From Anaspis maculata (lineage: Eukaryota > Arthropoda > Insecta > Coleoptera > Scraptiidae): a stretch of 64,000 nt of DNA. A program made the translations under genes and the position numbers. Location: NCBI GenBank assembly GCA_949128115.1, contig OX421965.1:46987257-47051256 (forward strand). Reading direction: 5' to 3'. Shown here piece after piece: positions 1 to 10,680 of this stretch (its first letter is position 1; each line of letters opens with the position of its first letter). Below the pieces are notes generated by a model. The model ran no database searches. It worked only from the letters and a program-made list of their open reading frames with translations, and was not told the origin of the DNA.

Positions 1-252
1 GACGCGGTTTGTTTTAGCCTAACAAGCATTGAATGGTGAATCCACATGGTGATTTTCATGACTCCATCAGCTCTTTTGCTTAACAAGTTGGAATTTTTGC
101 ATCATTGTATATGGCACCTCCAAGTAGTGCCATCTTTTTGGAAGTGAGGTATAGGCTTGTTCTTCAACTGTGCCAGATCTCAATGCTGTACTCAAAAGTA
201 TGAGGTTGAGATCGCTAACCACCGGACTTGATACAGCTCAGCGACTTAGTAG
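1..252. other. no recognisable feature
   Basis: I see no gene, repeat or RNA in this leading stretch. It may be flanking host DNA of the inverted-repeat structure that follows. Confidence 0.3.
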
Positions 253-360
253 ATGTATCAGGCGTTTCGTGCTAAGAGCGGAAGCAATTGTTTCAGAATA
301 GAATTTTTGAGTGACTGGCGACATTTTGAATTTTCCCTGGGGGGGGGGAGGGGAGTTAGG

Positions 361-1022
361 GCACATCTGTCTCAAGAACGCTCATCTTCACCCTTCATGT
401 TGAAACAAAAGATTATTGTTGCGATTTGTAATGCAAATAAAGCTTCTTGTTTCGTGAAGGTACTTCCCTTTCGACTGAAGAGAGGAGGGGTCAGTTTGTG
501 TCATGTGAGCCATTTTTCTTATGAATCAATGTGTTTGGTACGTTTCATGTTTCATTGATAACCAACTCATCAACCGAGGACCGAGACAATCCGAGAAATT
601 GAGTTGGAAAAAGTACCTAGTGACCTGACGAGGTTCACACAACTATTTTGTGTCCAGGTTGTTTCCGATTCAGAAGTAGGTGGTAAGGCCGATTAGCCGA
701 AACGCTGATTCACCGAACACTGTGAAAAATTGAGACATGTTGAGTTTTTTGAAAAGTACCTAGTGACCTGATGAGATCCATGTAGCTAGCTCTTTTGTGT
801 CCAAGTTGTTTTTGAATCAGAAATCGATGGTATAGCCAAAGGTCACTGCCCTTCTGGCGTACCTGACAGACACGTGACACATGACACAAACTGACACCCC
901 CTCCCCAGTCAAAAACAACACTTTCACGAAACAAAAGGTTCCATTTGCATCACAGATTGAAACAATAATTGCCTGTTTCAACATCAAGGGTGAAGATAAT
1001 CGTTCTATAGACAGATGTGTCC
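361..1022. repeat. diverged inverted repeat with an internal direct repeat
   Basis: An arm of about 150 bp at 361-514 recurs in reverse complement at about 872-1022. Both arms carry the same run of short motifs, from cacatctgtct through ttgtttcgtgaa to cagtttgtgtcatgtg, at roughly 75-80% identity by eye. Between the arms, a ~100-bp block containing gtacctagtgacctga appears twice in direct orientation, at about 613 and 756 (143 bp apart). This is the architecture of an old foldback or non-autonomous DNA element. I found no clear target duplication. Short open frames here are repeat-derived and are not called as genes. Confidence 0.55.
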
Positions 1023-1119
1023 GGTTTTTTTCTTCAGTTGATTTTAATTCGATTTTTTTTCGAAACATAATCGAGAAACAGTCGACGAGAATCTTTCATC
1101 TGATTCGAAGCCGGTCTGA

Positions 1120-1395
1120 AACTCCTCCTTGGGTGGTCTTAGGCCAATCCTCGCCCGAGTATAACATGCCTCCAGCCGGCTGTACGGCAAAGTGTAGAGG
1201 GCAACCGGCAGCGTAGTCTGGGGGACGGACGAAGTCAGAAACGTACCGGGCGTAGGGCGTGGATGTATTGGACATCCAAACCTACGTTCGGGTGTGAAAG
1301 ATCCATCCCAGTGCTGGGATGGACCTACCATCAAGCATCCAGGTACCATTTTGCGGCTCGGTGAGTGCAGTTGGTGGGGCACAATAAACTTAGTT
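1120..1395 (-). mobile_element. possible 3' tail of the R1-like LINE
   Basis: This GC-richer stretch lies directly 3' (minus sense) of the LINE endonuclease fragment. It begins on the minus strand with a short ATT-repeat and contains a clean 11-bp stem hairpin around 1303-1326 (atccatcccag / ctgggatggat). It could be the 3' UTR of the same LINE after loss of the whole RT, or a different element. The call rests on position and the hairpin only. Confidence 0.3.
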
Positions 1396-2410
1396 TTAGT
1401 GCAGGGGCAACCCAACCCACAATAATAATAATGTGCAGCATTCTGGTTCATCATCCAGCAGTCCACTAATTAGGACGAGTGGCAGTTCTTCTGCGAGGAT
1501 TTTGTTATTTTCTTCGACTCTTGATATAAGTTTGTTCACGCTCAGATGTTTCATATTGACATCAACTTCATAGAAGTTAAAGTTATGACAGCTTTTTCTC
1601 ACCTCAAGGGTCGTCCATCCATTTATCTTCCCCACCATGTCTTGTGTACCTACACAGCGTGAGGTCAACACGAGACTGAGCTTCTCTGCTTTTTGGAATG
1701 TGGGAGCGGTGCCCTCGTTCATGACGTACAAATTAAGCATTGATATCCAGTCAGCGATCTCATGTCCTCTAGTGTTATGCCCGCTTCATGAAAATTCGCA
1801 ACAATCGCAACGCAGAGCGCAACGTTTCTGATTGGCTCACAAGGTATTCGCAAAGTCATCGCAACGAAGCGAAAGGCTTGCGAGCAAATCAGAAACTTTG
1901 CGCCTTATTGCGCTGTGGCTGCGGCTGCGTTGCGTAACTTCATAGAGTTGCCATTAGAACTGGTTGGGACCCCATTCTGTAGAATGATCGTTGAAGTCGC
2001 CTGTGATGATTGTTTTTGTGTTTGACAAGACAAGCTCGTTGATGATCGCTCAGAGAACTCTCTGTACCACGGCTGGTGTTACGTTCGGAAAAATACATAT
2101 AACAGCTCAACAGCTTGATTTCGCCCAGCTGTACCCATGTAAATCCTGTCCCGTGTTCATGATTTGATCCTGTGATTTTGATATTTGTGCGAACTGCCGT
2201 GTCTTTATTGGTAGCTGTGTGATATGCCTTTTTTATCTGCGAGGTATTTGTTTGGCTCGGTGATAGCCCATAATATGTCAATGTGTTTCGCTGGGACGCC
2301 ATTTTTTTCAGCATGTCGTGGACGGCCCCCGATCTATTAAGGTTCATTTTCAGTATTCGCAATGAGACAATCGGTAAGGTTTTCTGAAATTCCTCTTGAC
2401 TGCTCGTCAT
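1396..2410 (-). pseudogene. R1/jockey-type LINE ORF2, AP-like endonuclease domain (broken)
   Basis: The minus strand reads as the start of a non-LTR retrotransposon ORF2. The upstream piece (2410-1940) has a typical endonuclease N-terminus and central strand (VQLGEIKLLSCY). A shifted frame near 2010-1960 reads TGDFNDHSTEWGPNQF, the conserved GDFN catalytic block of apurinic-like LINE endonucleases. The downstream piece (1740-1396) has the LNEGTAPTF and VGKINGWTTLEV blocks near the C-terminal end of that domain. The endonuclease nicks target DNA to prime reverse transcription. Several frameshifts and stops break it, and the RT, which should follow to the left, is absent, so this copy is dead. 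ORF1 lies immediately upstream at 2431-3193. Confidence 0.75.
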
Positions 2411-2430
2411 TCTTTCTGTTACTACTCGTT

Positions 2431-3193
2431 TTATCGGTTTGGTTCTTCAGCGCTCTCTTTTTGTGGCTTCCTGGCTCTTTCACAATCTACGCTGCCTGCC
2501 TCATGGTTCTCACTTGCGCACAACACGCACGACGTCTTGTTTCTGCCATTTTTCTCCGCATCATCGCCTGCATGAGTCACTCCTGTCTGAGCTTGGCAGT
2601 CCTGTACCAAGTGACCCTGCTCCCAGCATTTGTAGCAGTTTTTCGAGGCTCCTCTTTCCTGCAGTCTGCACGAAGTCCAACCAATTTCTATTCTCTTCAG
2701 GTCTTTTGGTTTCTTGCCATCATGCTTGGGAACCTTGATTGTGGCGTTTTGCCTTTCACCAGGCGCTGGTCTGAGCGAGGTCAGGGTGTAATTCTTTGAT
2801 TCCAAGGCCTTTTCCACTGCTCTTTATACTTCCTCTTTTGTGGTAATTGCATCGATGTCTTTGATACGTAAAACCGTAACTGGATTTCTTGTAATGACTT
2901 CCGTTTCTTGCACGTTTTCTGTTGCTGCTCTGAGCCCTTTTTTTCCGTCTTTATCCTTGCCAATTATAAAAAAAAATTTTTCTCTCTCTGGTCTTCCTGA
3001 TTGCTGAAACTTGGGCCCCGGTGTCTTCGACATTAACCTTCTCTTTTACTGCCTTCAGGAGGTCCGCGTAGCTCTTTCTTTCTCCTTTAACAATCACGGC
3101 CTCTGTGTCGTCTCTATACCCTTGAGTTTCGTCCTTTCTTTTTAGTATTGGGGAACTGCTACCTTTTGGCATAATACCCTTGACACTTGACAT
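2431..3193 (-). pseudogene. R1-like LINE ORF1, gag-like RNA-binding protein (frameshifted)
   Basis: Three overlapping minus-strand frames together give a gag-like ORF1. An ATG at 3193 or 3172 starts it. A block reading GERKSYADLLKAVKEKV followed by VEDTGAQVSAIRKTRE resembles the gag-like region of R1-clade ORF1 proteins. Then come VLRIKDIDAITTKEEV and a CCHC knuckle, CYKCWEQGHLVQDC (C-x2-C-x4-H-x4-C), with a second Cys/His cluster CVLCASENHEAGSVDC. ORF1 proteins of this type coat LINE RNA. Frame changes near 2990, 2950 and 2820 make it a pseudogene. R1 family members often sit in rDNA, but I see no rRNA here. Confidence 0.8.
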
Positions 3194-3404
3194 CCGGTGT
3201 TCACGGTGACAGGCCCGCCTTTGTTTGCGCTATATCTTCGCCTGGCTTTCTATAGGTAGTAATTTTCACTTGTTCTTCTCAGAAGACGATTTCAATCAGT
3301 TTCTTCACCTGTTTATATCTCTATCATTTTGCACATTCCCAGCCGCTGCCTATTCTTGAGATAACCAGTTTCAACACTCCGTGCTCACTTTGACAGGCGC
3401 TGCT
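3194..3404 (-). mobile_element. probable 5' region of the R1-like LINE, abutting gypsy
   Basis: This stretch lies between the ORF1 start and the last recognisable gypsy integrase residues, near 3405. The integrase frame loses similarity right after TPLY. The likeliest reading is LINE 5' UTR joined to a truncated gypsy element, but the exact junction cannot be fixed by eye. Confidence 0.4.
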
Positions 3405-3960
3405 CCATATCCATGGTAAAGAGGCGTCGCCCTGATGGTCCTCTGTATCCCGAGTAGAGTACAGATACCTTGGAACACGTTGGATTCGAATATCCGTCCC
3501 TGGTCTGAGTGTAATTTCAATAGTACTCCGAAACGGCTGACAAGATTGTTCACCAGCACTCTCGCCACTGTACTTGGTTGGGTAGGGCGTACGCTTCCGG
3601 CCACTTGCGGAAGTAGTCCATGGCAACCAGGATGTATTTGTTGCCATCTTACGTTGTCGAAAACAGGCTAGCCACATCGATCGCGATGCGTCCAAAAGGC
3701 GCTCCAATATTGTAAGTCTACAGGTCCCCTTGGCTGCAAGTTCTTGGTCCCTTGCTGGCCGTACAAACTTCGCACTAGCGACACCATGTCTCCACGTTGT
3801 TTCGACAGTTTAGCCAGTAGAACCCCTCGCGCACCCCGGCCAAGACCTTGTAGGTACCCTCCACGCCATCGTGCATTTCCTCTAGGACCTCTTCCACTCT
3901 CTTTTTGGGAAGCACCAACTGAACCATCTCCTTCTTACTTACCATCAGGACTCTCCTAGA
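3405..3960 (-). pseudogene. gypsy integrase, zinc-binding and core domains (broken)
   Basis: The minus strand from 3960 to 3730 reads like the integrase HHCC zinc domain: EEMHDGVEG, then VREGFYWLNCRNNVETWC and the CEVCTASKGP tail. The second histidine of the usual GHLG motif appears replaced. From 3707 to 3405 the core is visible, with the strand block around YILVA, KWPEAYALPNQ and the catalytic block LHSDQGRIFES (DDE second Asp). The frame then reads IQRTIRATPLY and loses similarity where the third acidic residue would follow. Integrase inserts the cDNA into the host chromosome. The frame changes and missing C-terminus make it non-functional. Confidence 0.8.
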
Positions 3961-3999
3961 CTCTCTTCAGCTGCCCATTCTTTATTCTCAGAGAATGCC

Positions 4000-5530
4000 A
4001 CTGAGCTCAAAGAGCCTTGAATTCGGGCCCTTCACCAGAGATCTCGGCCAACTCTGGTCTGTCTTGGCCAAGTTCTTTTCCTTCTGCAAGTGAACCGATG
4101 GCTGAGTCCTCGAGCTGCTCCTTATTGAGCTCAGCCTCAGTCCAATTCCTTGGGGTTCCGACAACGATTGCCTTGACTTCGACATTTCAATTCCGTTGGT
4201 CTACCTCCTTGCAGTGCTTGCAGTCTTCGTTGCATGGCCTTCGAAAAAGAGCAGCCGCATTGCCATGACTTCTTCCAGGACGATGTTGGATTTTGAAGTC
4301 ATATTGTCGCAGTTTCTCGATCCACCTTGGCTTGGTCAACACCTTGCTGTAGTACTACACTACTCGCTCTTGGCCCTGCTAGTGTTGTGACAGCACTGCT
4401 CCAATTCCGCTGTTGCTGGCATCAGTGTTCAAGGTGTACTGTCCTTGTGAAAGAGGGTATGCCAGGATAGCATTCGAGCACAATGCCACCTCCCGAGTCT
4501 TGAATGAGTTTTCACATCCCTTTGTCCACAGGAATGGCGCACGGTTTTCAGTCAATTTGTGTAAGGGCTTAGCAATGTCAGCAAACTTCTCCACAAATCA
4601 TCTGTAGTATGTGCATAAGCTTCGTGGCACAAGTCCAAGAAACTTCTGACTTCATCTTCATGCTGATTTCTTGGTCGTGGCATTCTCGGACAGCATTCAA
4701 TTTCGCTGGATCGGTTTCGATTCCCTCCGGCGACACTACGTGCCCCAAAAATTTGACTCGCTTCTGGAAGAGAACGCATTTTTTGGGTTGAGCTTGAGAT
4801 GTGCACCTCGAAGACGTCGAAATACCTTCCGGAGGTTCTTTTTCTGTTCTTCAAATGTTCGACCGATGACCATTACGTCGTCGAGGTAGACTAGGCAAGT
4901 TTTCCATGTTGGACCTCGCAAAAAGCACTCCATTAGACGTTCAAACGTGGCCTGTGCGTTACAAAGTCCAAACGGCATCACAGTAAACTGATAAAGGCCG
5001 TTACCGGCAGACTGAAGAGGCCGTCTTGTCTTTGTCGTCGTTGTGAAGTCCCACTTGCCAGTAACCACTCTTCAGGTCAAGCGTCGAAAACCATTTCGAT
5101 CCAGACAGCGTGCTCAAAGTGTCGTCAATCCGAGGCAGTCAATAGCTGTCTTTCTTTGTCACATCATTGAGTTGACGGTAGTCCACGCAAAATCGCGTAC
5201 GTCTTTCTTCGTAACCAAAACAACCGGTGATGACCACGGGCTTGTCGATTCTTTTATCACGCCTTCATCCAACATGTTCGTCAAGAGCTTCGACACCTCT
5301 TCTTGCTTCGCCGAAGGTAGGCGCCGGGGAGCCTGTCGGATCGGTGCGGCGTTCTCAGTGTTGATCCGATGTTGGATCACGCTGATCCTCCCGGTAGGCT
5401 TACCTTCCATCGCAAAGGCTGTAGCTTCTCCTTGTATGAATTGCGTCGCAACTTCTTCTCCTATCCCCACAGATGTTTCTAGTCAGGCGAGAACATCTCC
5501 ACTATCTTTTTTTCCAAGAGCTTGAGAGTC
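4000..5530 (-). pseudogene. gypsy reverse transcriptase and RNase H (broken)
   Basis: RT motifs appear in order on the minus strand: LDEGVIKESTSPWSSPVVLV (5300-5210), FCVDYRQLND in a shifted frame, LDLKSGYWQV near 5050, QFTVMPFGLCNAQATFERLM near 4970 and the catalytic YLDDVMVIG near 4875. The RNase H region begins near 4590 with HKLTENRAPFLWTKGC and TLNTDASNSGIGAVLSQ near 4430. It resumes after a small loss as QYDFKIQHRPGRSHGNA (4300-4250), ending in a Cys-rich tail. The protein would copy genomic RNA into DNA. At least four frame changes and several stops separate the motifs, so no intact polyprotein remains. Confidence 0.85.
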
Positions 5531-5757
5531 GCAGCCTTTGTCGATATTTTTGTATAGCGTGAGATCCATTCTACGAGCTCCCACTTGCCCAGAGTCTCTC
5601 CTTCCTTGATTGTTTTGCACGTCTTGTTCGGGTTAATGACTGATCGGGATTTTCGTCTTGTCCATGTCATCAATGTCTTGGCCATGATGCAGCTGGCAGC
5701 TGTGTCGGGTTCAGCAATGCCGGCGACATGTCCTCCAGGTTGTCCGCATAGTGTTAC

Positions 5758-6210
5758 TCACATGATTTTCTCGGAGTTAGCAGCTACACGAACGGTTTCA
5801 GCCAAAAGTAGCCGAATTTCCTCAGCGGCCTCCATGGTTGTTCTAAGCGCCATTTCCCCGTCTCCGATCTTCAGTGTCCGCTGTCCAACATCCAGGATGA
5901 ATCCGTTCTTTTCCATCAAGTTCAGGCCAAGTATGAAGCCGTAAACAAAGTCAGCGACCAAGAACTTTTCTTGCAGAAGAAATCGTCCAAAGCGAATGCT
6001 CACTTCAGCTTCTCCGTACACTGTAGCAGACTCTCCGGTAGCTGTAGTCAAACAAGCGCCGTCTCTCAGTGGCACATTGGGTTGCTTTCGAAGTATCGCA
6101 TGTCAAACAAATGACTTCGTGGCTCCGGTATCGACTACGAACACGCAATTGTCCTCGTCAAGCTCTCCACTCAGAAGGAGGCTATTGGGTGACTCCCACA
6201 GCAGTGAGAC
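5758..6210 (-). pseudogene. gypsy aspartic protease (broken)
   Basis: The minus strand reads VFVVDTGATKSFV near 6155-6115, the D-T-G active site of retroviral-type aspartic proteases. One stop follows, and then the flap and C-terminal strands (EVSIRFGRFLLQEKFLVAD, and FILGLNLMEKNGFILD with the hydrophobic LG block). The protease would cleave the gag-pol precursor. It sits between the gag knuckle and RT as expected for Ty3/gypsy. A single in-frame stop after the active site is the main visible lesion. Confidence 0.8.
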
Positions 6211-6249
6211 GGAGTAAGTCCTGGGCCATTGAGGACTTCCAGCCAGCGT

Positions 6250-7574
6250 GCCCCCCTTAGCGCCAGATGGAATTAGTTTTCTTGATAGCGTCTCTTAGGG
6301 CTGAGAGTTCTCCGTGCTGGTATGGAACGGTCACTTGAATTCAACCTTTGCCTGCAGTCCCGACGCAGATATCCCAGTTTTCCACATCCGAAGCAATGCG
6401 GTCTTCCTCTAGCTCTTGGCTCACCTTGAGAACAAGCATTTCCTTCACAGATTTCTCAGAAGTACGTGATGCTCTGGATTCGTCAAAGCTCACCTCCCCA
6501 AGACGATAGGGCTGCGAAGCATCTTTGGCTGCCTTAATGCAAATAGCTTGGATGAGCGCGTAGCTGATGTTGGCTGGATTGCTGATCATGACCATCTGAC
6601 GCACATCTGGATCTTTTTTCCGCCAATGAATGTTTCTTTTGCGATGTCGGCCAACACATCCGCTGGATAAGCTGGAAAGGCTAAGCTAGGCTAGGAATTT
6701 GGAGTCAAATTCCAGAAGGCTTTCTCCGCTCTCTTTTATTCTGGCCTTCAGCTGGGTTTGATGGATATGCCGCACATGATTGTCCCCAGATTGGAGTTCC
6801 AGGACCCTGGTCAGCTTAGTAAAGTCCTTCTGCTCACTCTCCGGAATCGTCTGAGCAGCTCCAACACTGGGCCTCTGACAGCCAGGACTAGAGCCGTAGC
6901 ACTGTCAACCTCGCTCCATCTGTTTGCTTTGGCAGCGGCATCGAACTGCCCCTTAAAGATAGTCCATGGGCTTTTCCTATCGAAGTTTGGCAGCTTCACA
7001 CGATGGACACCCGCTGAACTGACCATCGCAGCACTGGTGGCACTTTTCTGGACCTGTTGTTCCAGCTTCGTCATGTTGGCTTCCATCGCTCCCATTCTTT
7101 CTTCCACCGTCGCAACCACTTTCTCTTTTACACTTTCGTCGAAATACCGAGTTTGTTGTCCCACAAAGGCTAATTTTTATTCCCTTTCCTCCAGGCGTTT
7201 CCTTTCCTGTTCTTTTAGCAGGTTTCTCAATTCCTGTTCCTGTCCTTCTAGAAGATTCTTCACTTCTTCCTTATCTTCCAGACGCTGTTCTTGTAGAAGA
7301 CTCTGCTGTTCATGTGGCAGATTTTTCATCCCTTTTTTTGTGCCTCTAGAAGATTATTCAATTCTTCTTTCTCTTCAACGCGTACATTTCCTTGTTCTAG
7401 AAAAAGATTTGTCAATTCTTCTTTTTCTTCCAAACGCCTCTTCTCCTGTTGTTCTTGAAGATTTTCTGCTGCTGCATCATCGCCATGATGCTCGTCAAAG
7501 TTTCTTCGACATGCTTCTTGTCTCCGGAATTTACAAATCACTAATGTTCCGAATGTCCTGTAGTCACAGGCCAA
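6250..7574 (-). pseudogene. gypsy gag, with coiled coil and degraded zinc knuckle
   Basis: The N-terminal part (7574-7170) is Glu/Lys/Leu-rich heptad-like sequence (repeats of EEKEELTNL type), a likely coiled coil. The middle part (7164-6811) contains GVHRVKLPNFDRKSPW and FKGQFDAAAKANRWSE, the start of the capsid-like retrotransposon gag fold. The C-terminal part (6604-6341) carries a degraded CCHC-like segment around 6400-6340, visible only across two frames. Gag would form the particle that packages the RNA. The long plus-strand open frame over the same interval is an artefact of the coiled-coil codon pattern. Confidence 0.7.
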
Positions 7575-7607
7575 ATTACTCTCAATTATACCGCTTCTGG
7601 CTTCAGA

Positions 7608-8150
7608 TGTTACGTATTTCGCGCTTAGGTTCGTTTATATAATAATTGTGACGATCGTTTTTAAACACACAATTTATTACGGCCCGCTACAATAAATACA
7701 CGCCAACAATGATTAACTTGGGAATATCGCTGATTACTACTTGCTTTCTATTGCTCTCGATCACTTCGAATTCAATACTACTCGTAGGCCGATCCGTGGT
7801 GCTTATATATACTCCGACTAGTGTTCTCGAATCTTCCATCGGTCCTCTAGCAAATTCCACAATGACCCGTAATACGGTTTCTAGGCGACTCCCGGAAAAT
7901 CCTACACATTTCGCGGGCATTATCAACGTGCTGTGAATCCGGCACTCCGCCAAAGGGAAATTGTGTGCTACTCGGCCGCTAAAGTTACCAGTTCAGTTTC
8001 ACGGGCCAAAGCCTACATGTATGTTCTGGAATGCACTAGAGCTTCGCACTTGTACACTGCGATCTAATGAACAGAGTCTAGAAAGACCGCGTGATGGTGT
8101 GCTCCAGAAAGCACGCGATAGTCTTGCCGCTTTTGTGACGGGGTAGTACA
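7608..8150 (-). mobile_element. gypsy 5' LTR, copy 1
   Basis: The sequence starts TGTTACGTATTTCGCG and aligns along its length with the complete solo LTR at 17092-17615. Shared blocks include tcaatact, tatata near the middle, gtttctagrc, gttctggaatgcac and cactgcgatctaatgaa. Its outer end near 8150 lacks the expected TCGTAACA terminus, so the edge is diverged or truncated. It lies upstream of gag in the element's sense, as a 5' LTR should. Confidence 0.7.
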
Positions 8151-8159
8151 CCCTACGGT

Positions 8160-8860
8160 TAATTTTTTTTCCTTCATCTAGTTCTGTGTCCCTCTCTATG
8201 CTGGCTACGCTGCCTACTTGAGCGCTTTGGTTTCGAAGCTCACTTATACTTTGAAAGCAGTCTTTGAATTTCACAGTTATTCCTTGGTACATTCCAAAGT
8301 CAGCTGCCACACAATGGACTGAAGCCGATGAGACCAAAGCTGTACAGAGACGTGTATTAGGTATTGCCCCTGTTGAGGGATCATCAGTGAGCAGATATCC
8401 GGTCCAACCATCTGGTGCTGTGGCAGACAGAGATGCTTGTAATGTACACATAGGAGGACTCCTGATATGTGAGTCTCCAAGCGGCGCTATCTATCAAAGG
8501 CATTCCGGGATGCTGTGTTCCAAAAGACATCAGGCAGACCAGGGAATTGAACACAAATTCCACGTAAAGCCACACCGTCGCCAGGAGCATCGATGGCAAA
8601 GTGTTTACACGTTTTCAAGCCGAGTAGCGCAATGTTTGAAAAACACAAACACGCCAATATTGCGCCTCCTAGGACCATGACGGACCCATCGCTTTTTCAA
8701 TAAAGTAAAGCTCTCCGTCTATCACAACACCAGTCGATCAAACTAAAACTGCACAGACATGTGTTACGCCCCTGTTGAGGGCTCATCACTGCGCAGGCAT
8801 TCGGTCCGAATAAGGACTCCTCCTATATGTCGGAGAGCTTTGCTTCATTATCTATGAAAA
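8160..8860 (-). other. unrecognised coding-like, GC-richer segment
   Basis: On the minus strand an ATG at 8678 opens a frame beginning MVLGGAILACLCFSNIALLG, which looks like a signal peptide or membrane segment. It runs to about 8487, and overlapping frames continue leftward (8599-8384, then 8451 down to the LTR). A ~100-bp block around 8335-8475 is repeated in the same direction, diverged, at about 8735-8840, which includes cccctgttgaggg twice. I do not recognise a family. It could be a broken secreted-protein gene, part of a mobile element or chance. The frame changes argue against an intact gene. Confidence 0.25.
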
Positions 8861-9439
8861 ATAGGCTTATTATGCGATTCGTGAAAGAAAAGTGGAAGAT
8901 TTTGTTTGTGGGTGGCGTATAAGTAAGACGATTCGTGACAAGTATCTAGATAGTTCATACCGGATACTAGCAGAGCGGCTTTTTTGTCTTTAGGGAGTTT
9001 GTAGTTGGTCGATCGAGACCTAGAGTGTTCAAGAATACATGATGGCGTACATTCTCGAACTGACTTCTTTCTTTCATTTTGTCTAGTGGGCGGCGGCTGA
9101 CCCCGGACGCGGCGTCCAATAAAATAAAAATAGCATATACTTCATTGCTTTAAATCAGTTAGCCATCAGTGGAAGAATGAGATCACTATGTCCTCTGGTT
9201 GAGGAAACATTGCAAGATCCGTCACAAAAACCACGAAAATTGGGCTGGGGCCCAGTAGTCCATCAATATTTTCTTCAAATGAATTATTGAGGAGATGGAC
9301 AATCTAAACAATTTTTTGCACAAATACGAGAAATCACTTACTTATGCATATTGCATAATCAATTCTGACCAATACGGTAAGGCAGTGGCAAAATTGACGG
9401 AAAACTGGTCCTGCAGGGCCCAAAATATGCCCAAACCCG
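8861..9439. other. no recognisable feature
   Basis: I see no convincing gene, repeat or RNA here. The last part may hold the degraded left end of the hAT-like element that follows. Confidence 0.3.
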
Positions 9440-9986
9440 ATAGTGTCCTTTGACAATTATGATAATCAAAATCTTGCGATATTTCCACATGAGAATCCAC
9501 CGTTCCGCATGTATTGCATATTGTATAATAATTATGCATGATGTCGTCCCAATGTAGAACACAACGGAAAAGTGGAATATAAACAAAAATATAGTCGATA
9601 GAAATTCGAAAATTCCTCATATTCTTGGATTTTGGCCGCATGCGTGATTGCGTGCGAACGTGACAATAGGTACAGGGAATTTGGTTAGTGGTTACATTAC
9701 TGACAGTATTGACAACAGATATCAATATCACCAATATCGCACTGCACAGTAGTCACAGTCACAGCACTGGACTGAGATTATTGGCCCAAGAACATACCTA
9801 ATTTGTGGGGTCATTGATTATTTAATATTGTATGGTCTATAGCAATAGAAGAAAAAATGGGGAAAATTCGTCCGGATAAACTAAAAAGAGTACATTTGGC
9901 TTCAAAATGGGAAAAGTGAGAGTACGCTACTCTTTTACCTCAAAAAGAGTACCTGTACTCTTTAAAGAGTACGGTTGGTAACCCTA
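9440..9986. mobile_element. hAT-like non-autonomous element, partial copy
   Basis: From about 9440 the sequence matches the hAT-like element at 56786-59104, including the ttggccgcatgcgtgattgcgtg block and the series of AGTACTCTTT-type subterminal repeats. The right end, TTGGTAACCCTA at 9975-9986, is the same terminal repeat as in the other copy. I could not find the left terminal repeat, so this copy is 5'-incomplete. It lacks the foldback insertion present in the other copy and so serves as the empty-site reference. Confidence 0.7.
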
Positions 9987-10516
9987 TCTGAACATAAATT
10001 TATACCGCAATTTCGTCACATCACCCAGCAATAAGAAAATTGTGTCCGATGTTCAATCGATTTCTATTATTGTATCTTCATTTATACCAAGCTGTTCAGC
10101 ACCAAGGAGCTTTCGTACAAAGGCCGTGCGTGATGATACGGGAATGGGAAATCTGGAACTGACAACAGCTGCCACATAGACAATTCAGCATTCGGCATAT
10201 TTGGCAACGACTCTATGGCAACGACCGCAACCTGTTGCAGAACCGTCACATTCAAAAATCCCGCTGAAATATCAGGGCAGCCGAACTGCGTCAGTGTCGC
10301 CAATTTATGATAATTGAATGTTTCTCAGCCCCTTACGAACTACCAGGGACATCTATTGAGAACCTGTCAGGAAAACATCCCATTGGATTTGCTCATCAGG
10401 TGTGACATAAGCTCAAAATGAGATTAAATTCATCGTCTTGGTAGCCTGCTCTCAAAAACGTGTGACATTTTAAATGCGAGAAGCAAAAATGATATTTTTA
10501 GGTCTTACGATTTTAC
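9987..10516. other. no recognisable feature
   Basis: This is unannotatable AT-rich DNA between the hAT-like relic and the candidate exon. I find no long repeat or RNA. Confidence 0.3.
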
Positions 10517-10680
10517 CTATTGACTTGACATTTAAGTCTAGAAAGTTCTTCGTTGACATTCATGATTATTGCTTGCCTTTTCGGGGTAATTTGTTGGTGG
10601 ACATGTCTTGGCGGCATTGACATAGGATGATGAAGATTTTGCAGGTATTGTTGTGGAGTATTATTTGAAGCAGATTCCAT
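10517..10680 (-). CDS. candidate first coding exon of an unknown gene
   Basis: On the minus strand an ATG at 10680 has a strong Kozak context (ACACCATGG). It opens a 54-codon frame rich in Gln, His, Pro and Asn at first (TPQQYLQNLHHPMSMPP), then basic (PKRQAIIMNVNEELSRLKC). The frame runs straight into AG|GTAAAA at 10517/10516, a good splice donor, giving a phase-2 exon. The sequence is not part of any repeat I see. I do not recognise the protein, and no second exon is identifiable to the left. This could be the 5' coding exon of a host gene or a chance combination of signals. Confidence 0.25.

Larger units (their letters stand above)
3405..8150 (-). mobile_element. decayed Ty3/gypsy LTR retrotransposon, copy 1
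   Basis: Reading leftward on the minus strand the order is LTR, gag with coiled coil and capsid-like region, aspartic protease, reverse transcriptase, RNase H, then integrase. This is the pol order of Ty3/gypsy elements. Every domain is recognisable, but frameshifts and stops occur throughout. The 3' LTR and integrase C-terminus are missing, with R1-like LINE sequence in their place. A second, more deleted copy of the same family lies at 56.0-60.2 kb, and related LTRs lie at 17.09-17.62 kb and 52.26-52.70 kb. Confidence 0.85.

Noticed and set aside
1044..1466. 140-codon minus-strand open frame
   Set aside because: It crosses the LINE tail and one arm of the 361-1022 inverted repeat, with no recognisable domain. 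It is not supported as a gene.
1396..3193. R1 element in ribosomal DNA
   Set aside because: The ORF1 and endonuclease look R1-like, but no 28S or other rRNA sequence flanks them, so a rDNA location is not supported.
6758..7642. 294-codon plus-strand open frame, Ser/Phe/Cys-rich
   Set aside because: It is the antisense of the gypsy gag coiled coil on the minus strand. Glu/Lys codons read backward give long open Ser/Phe/Leu runs.
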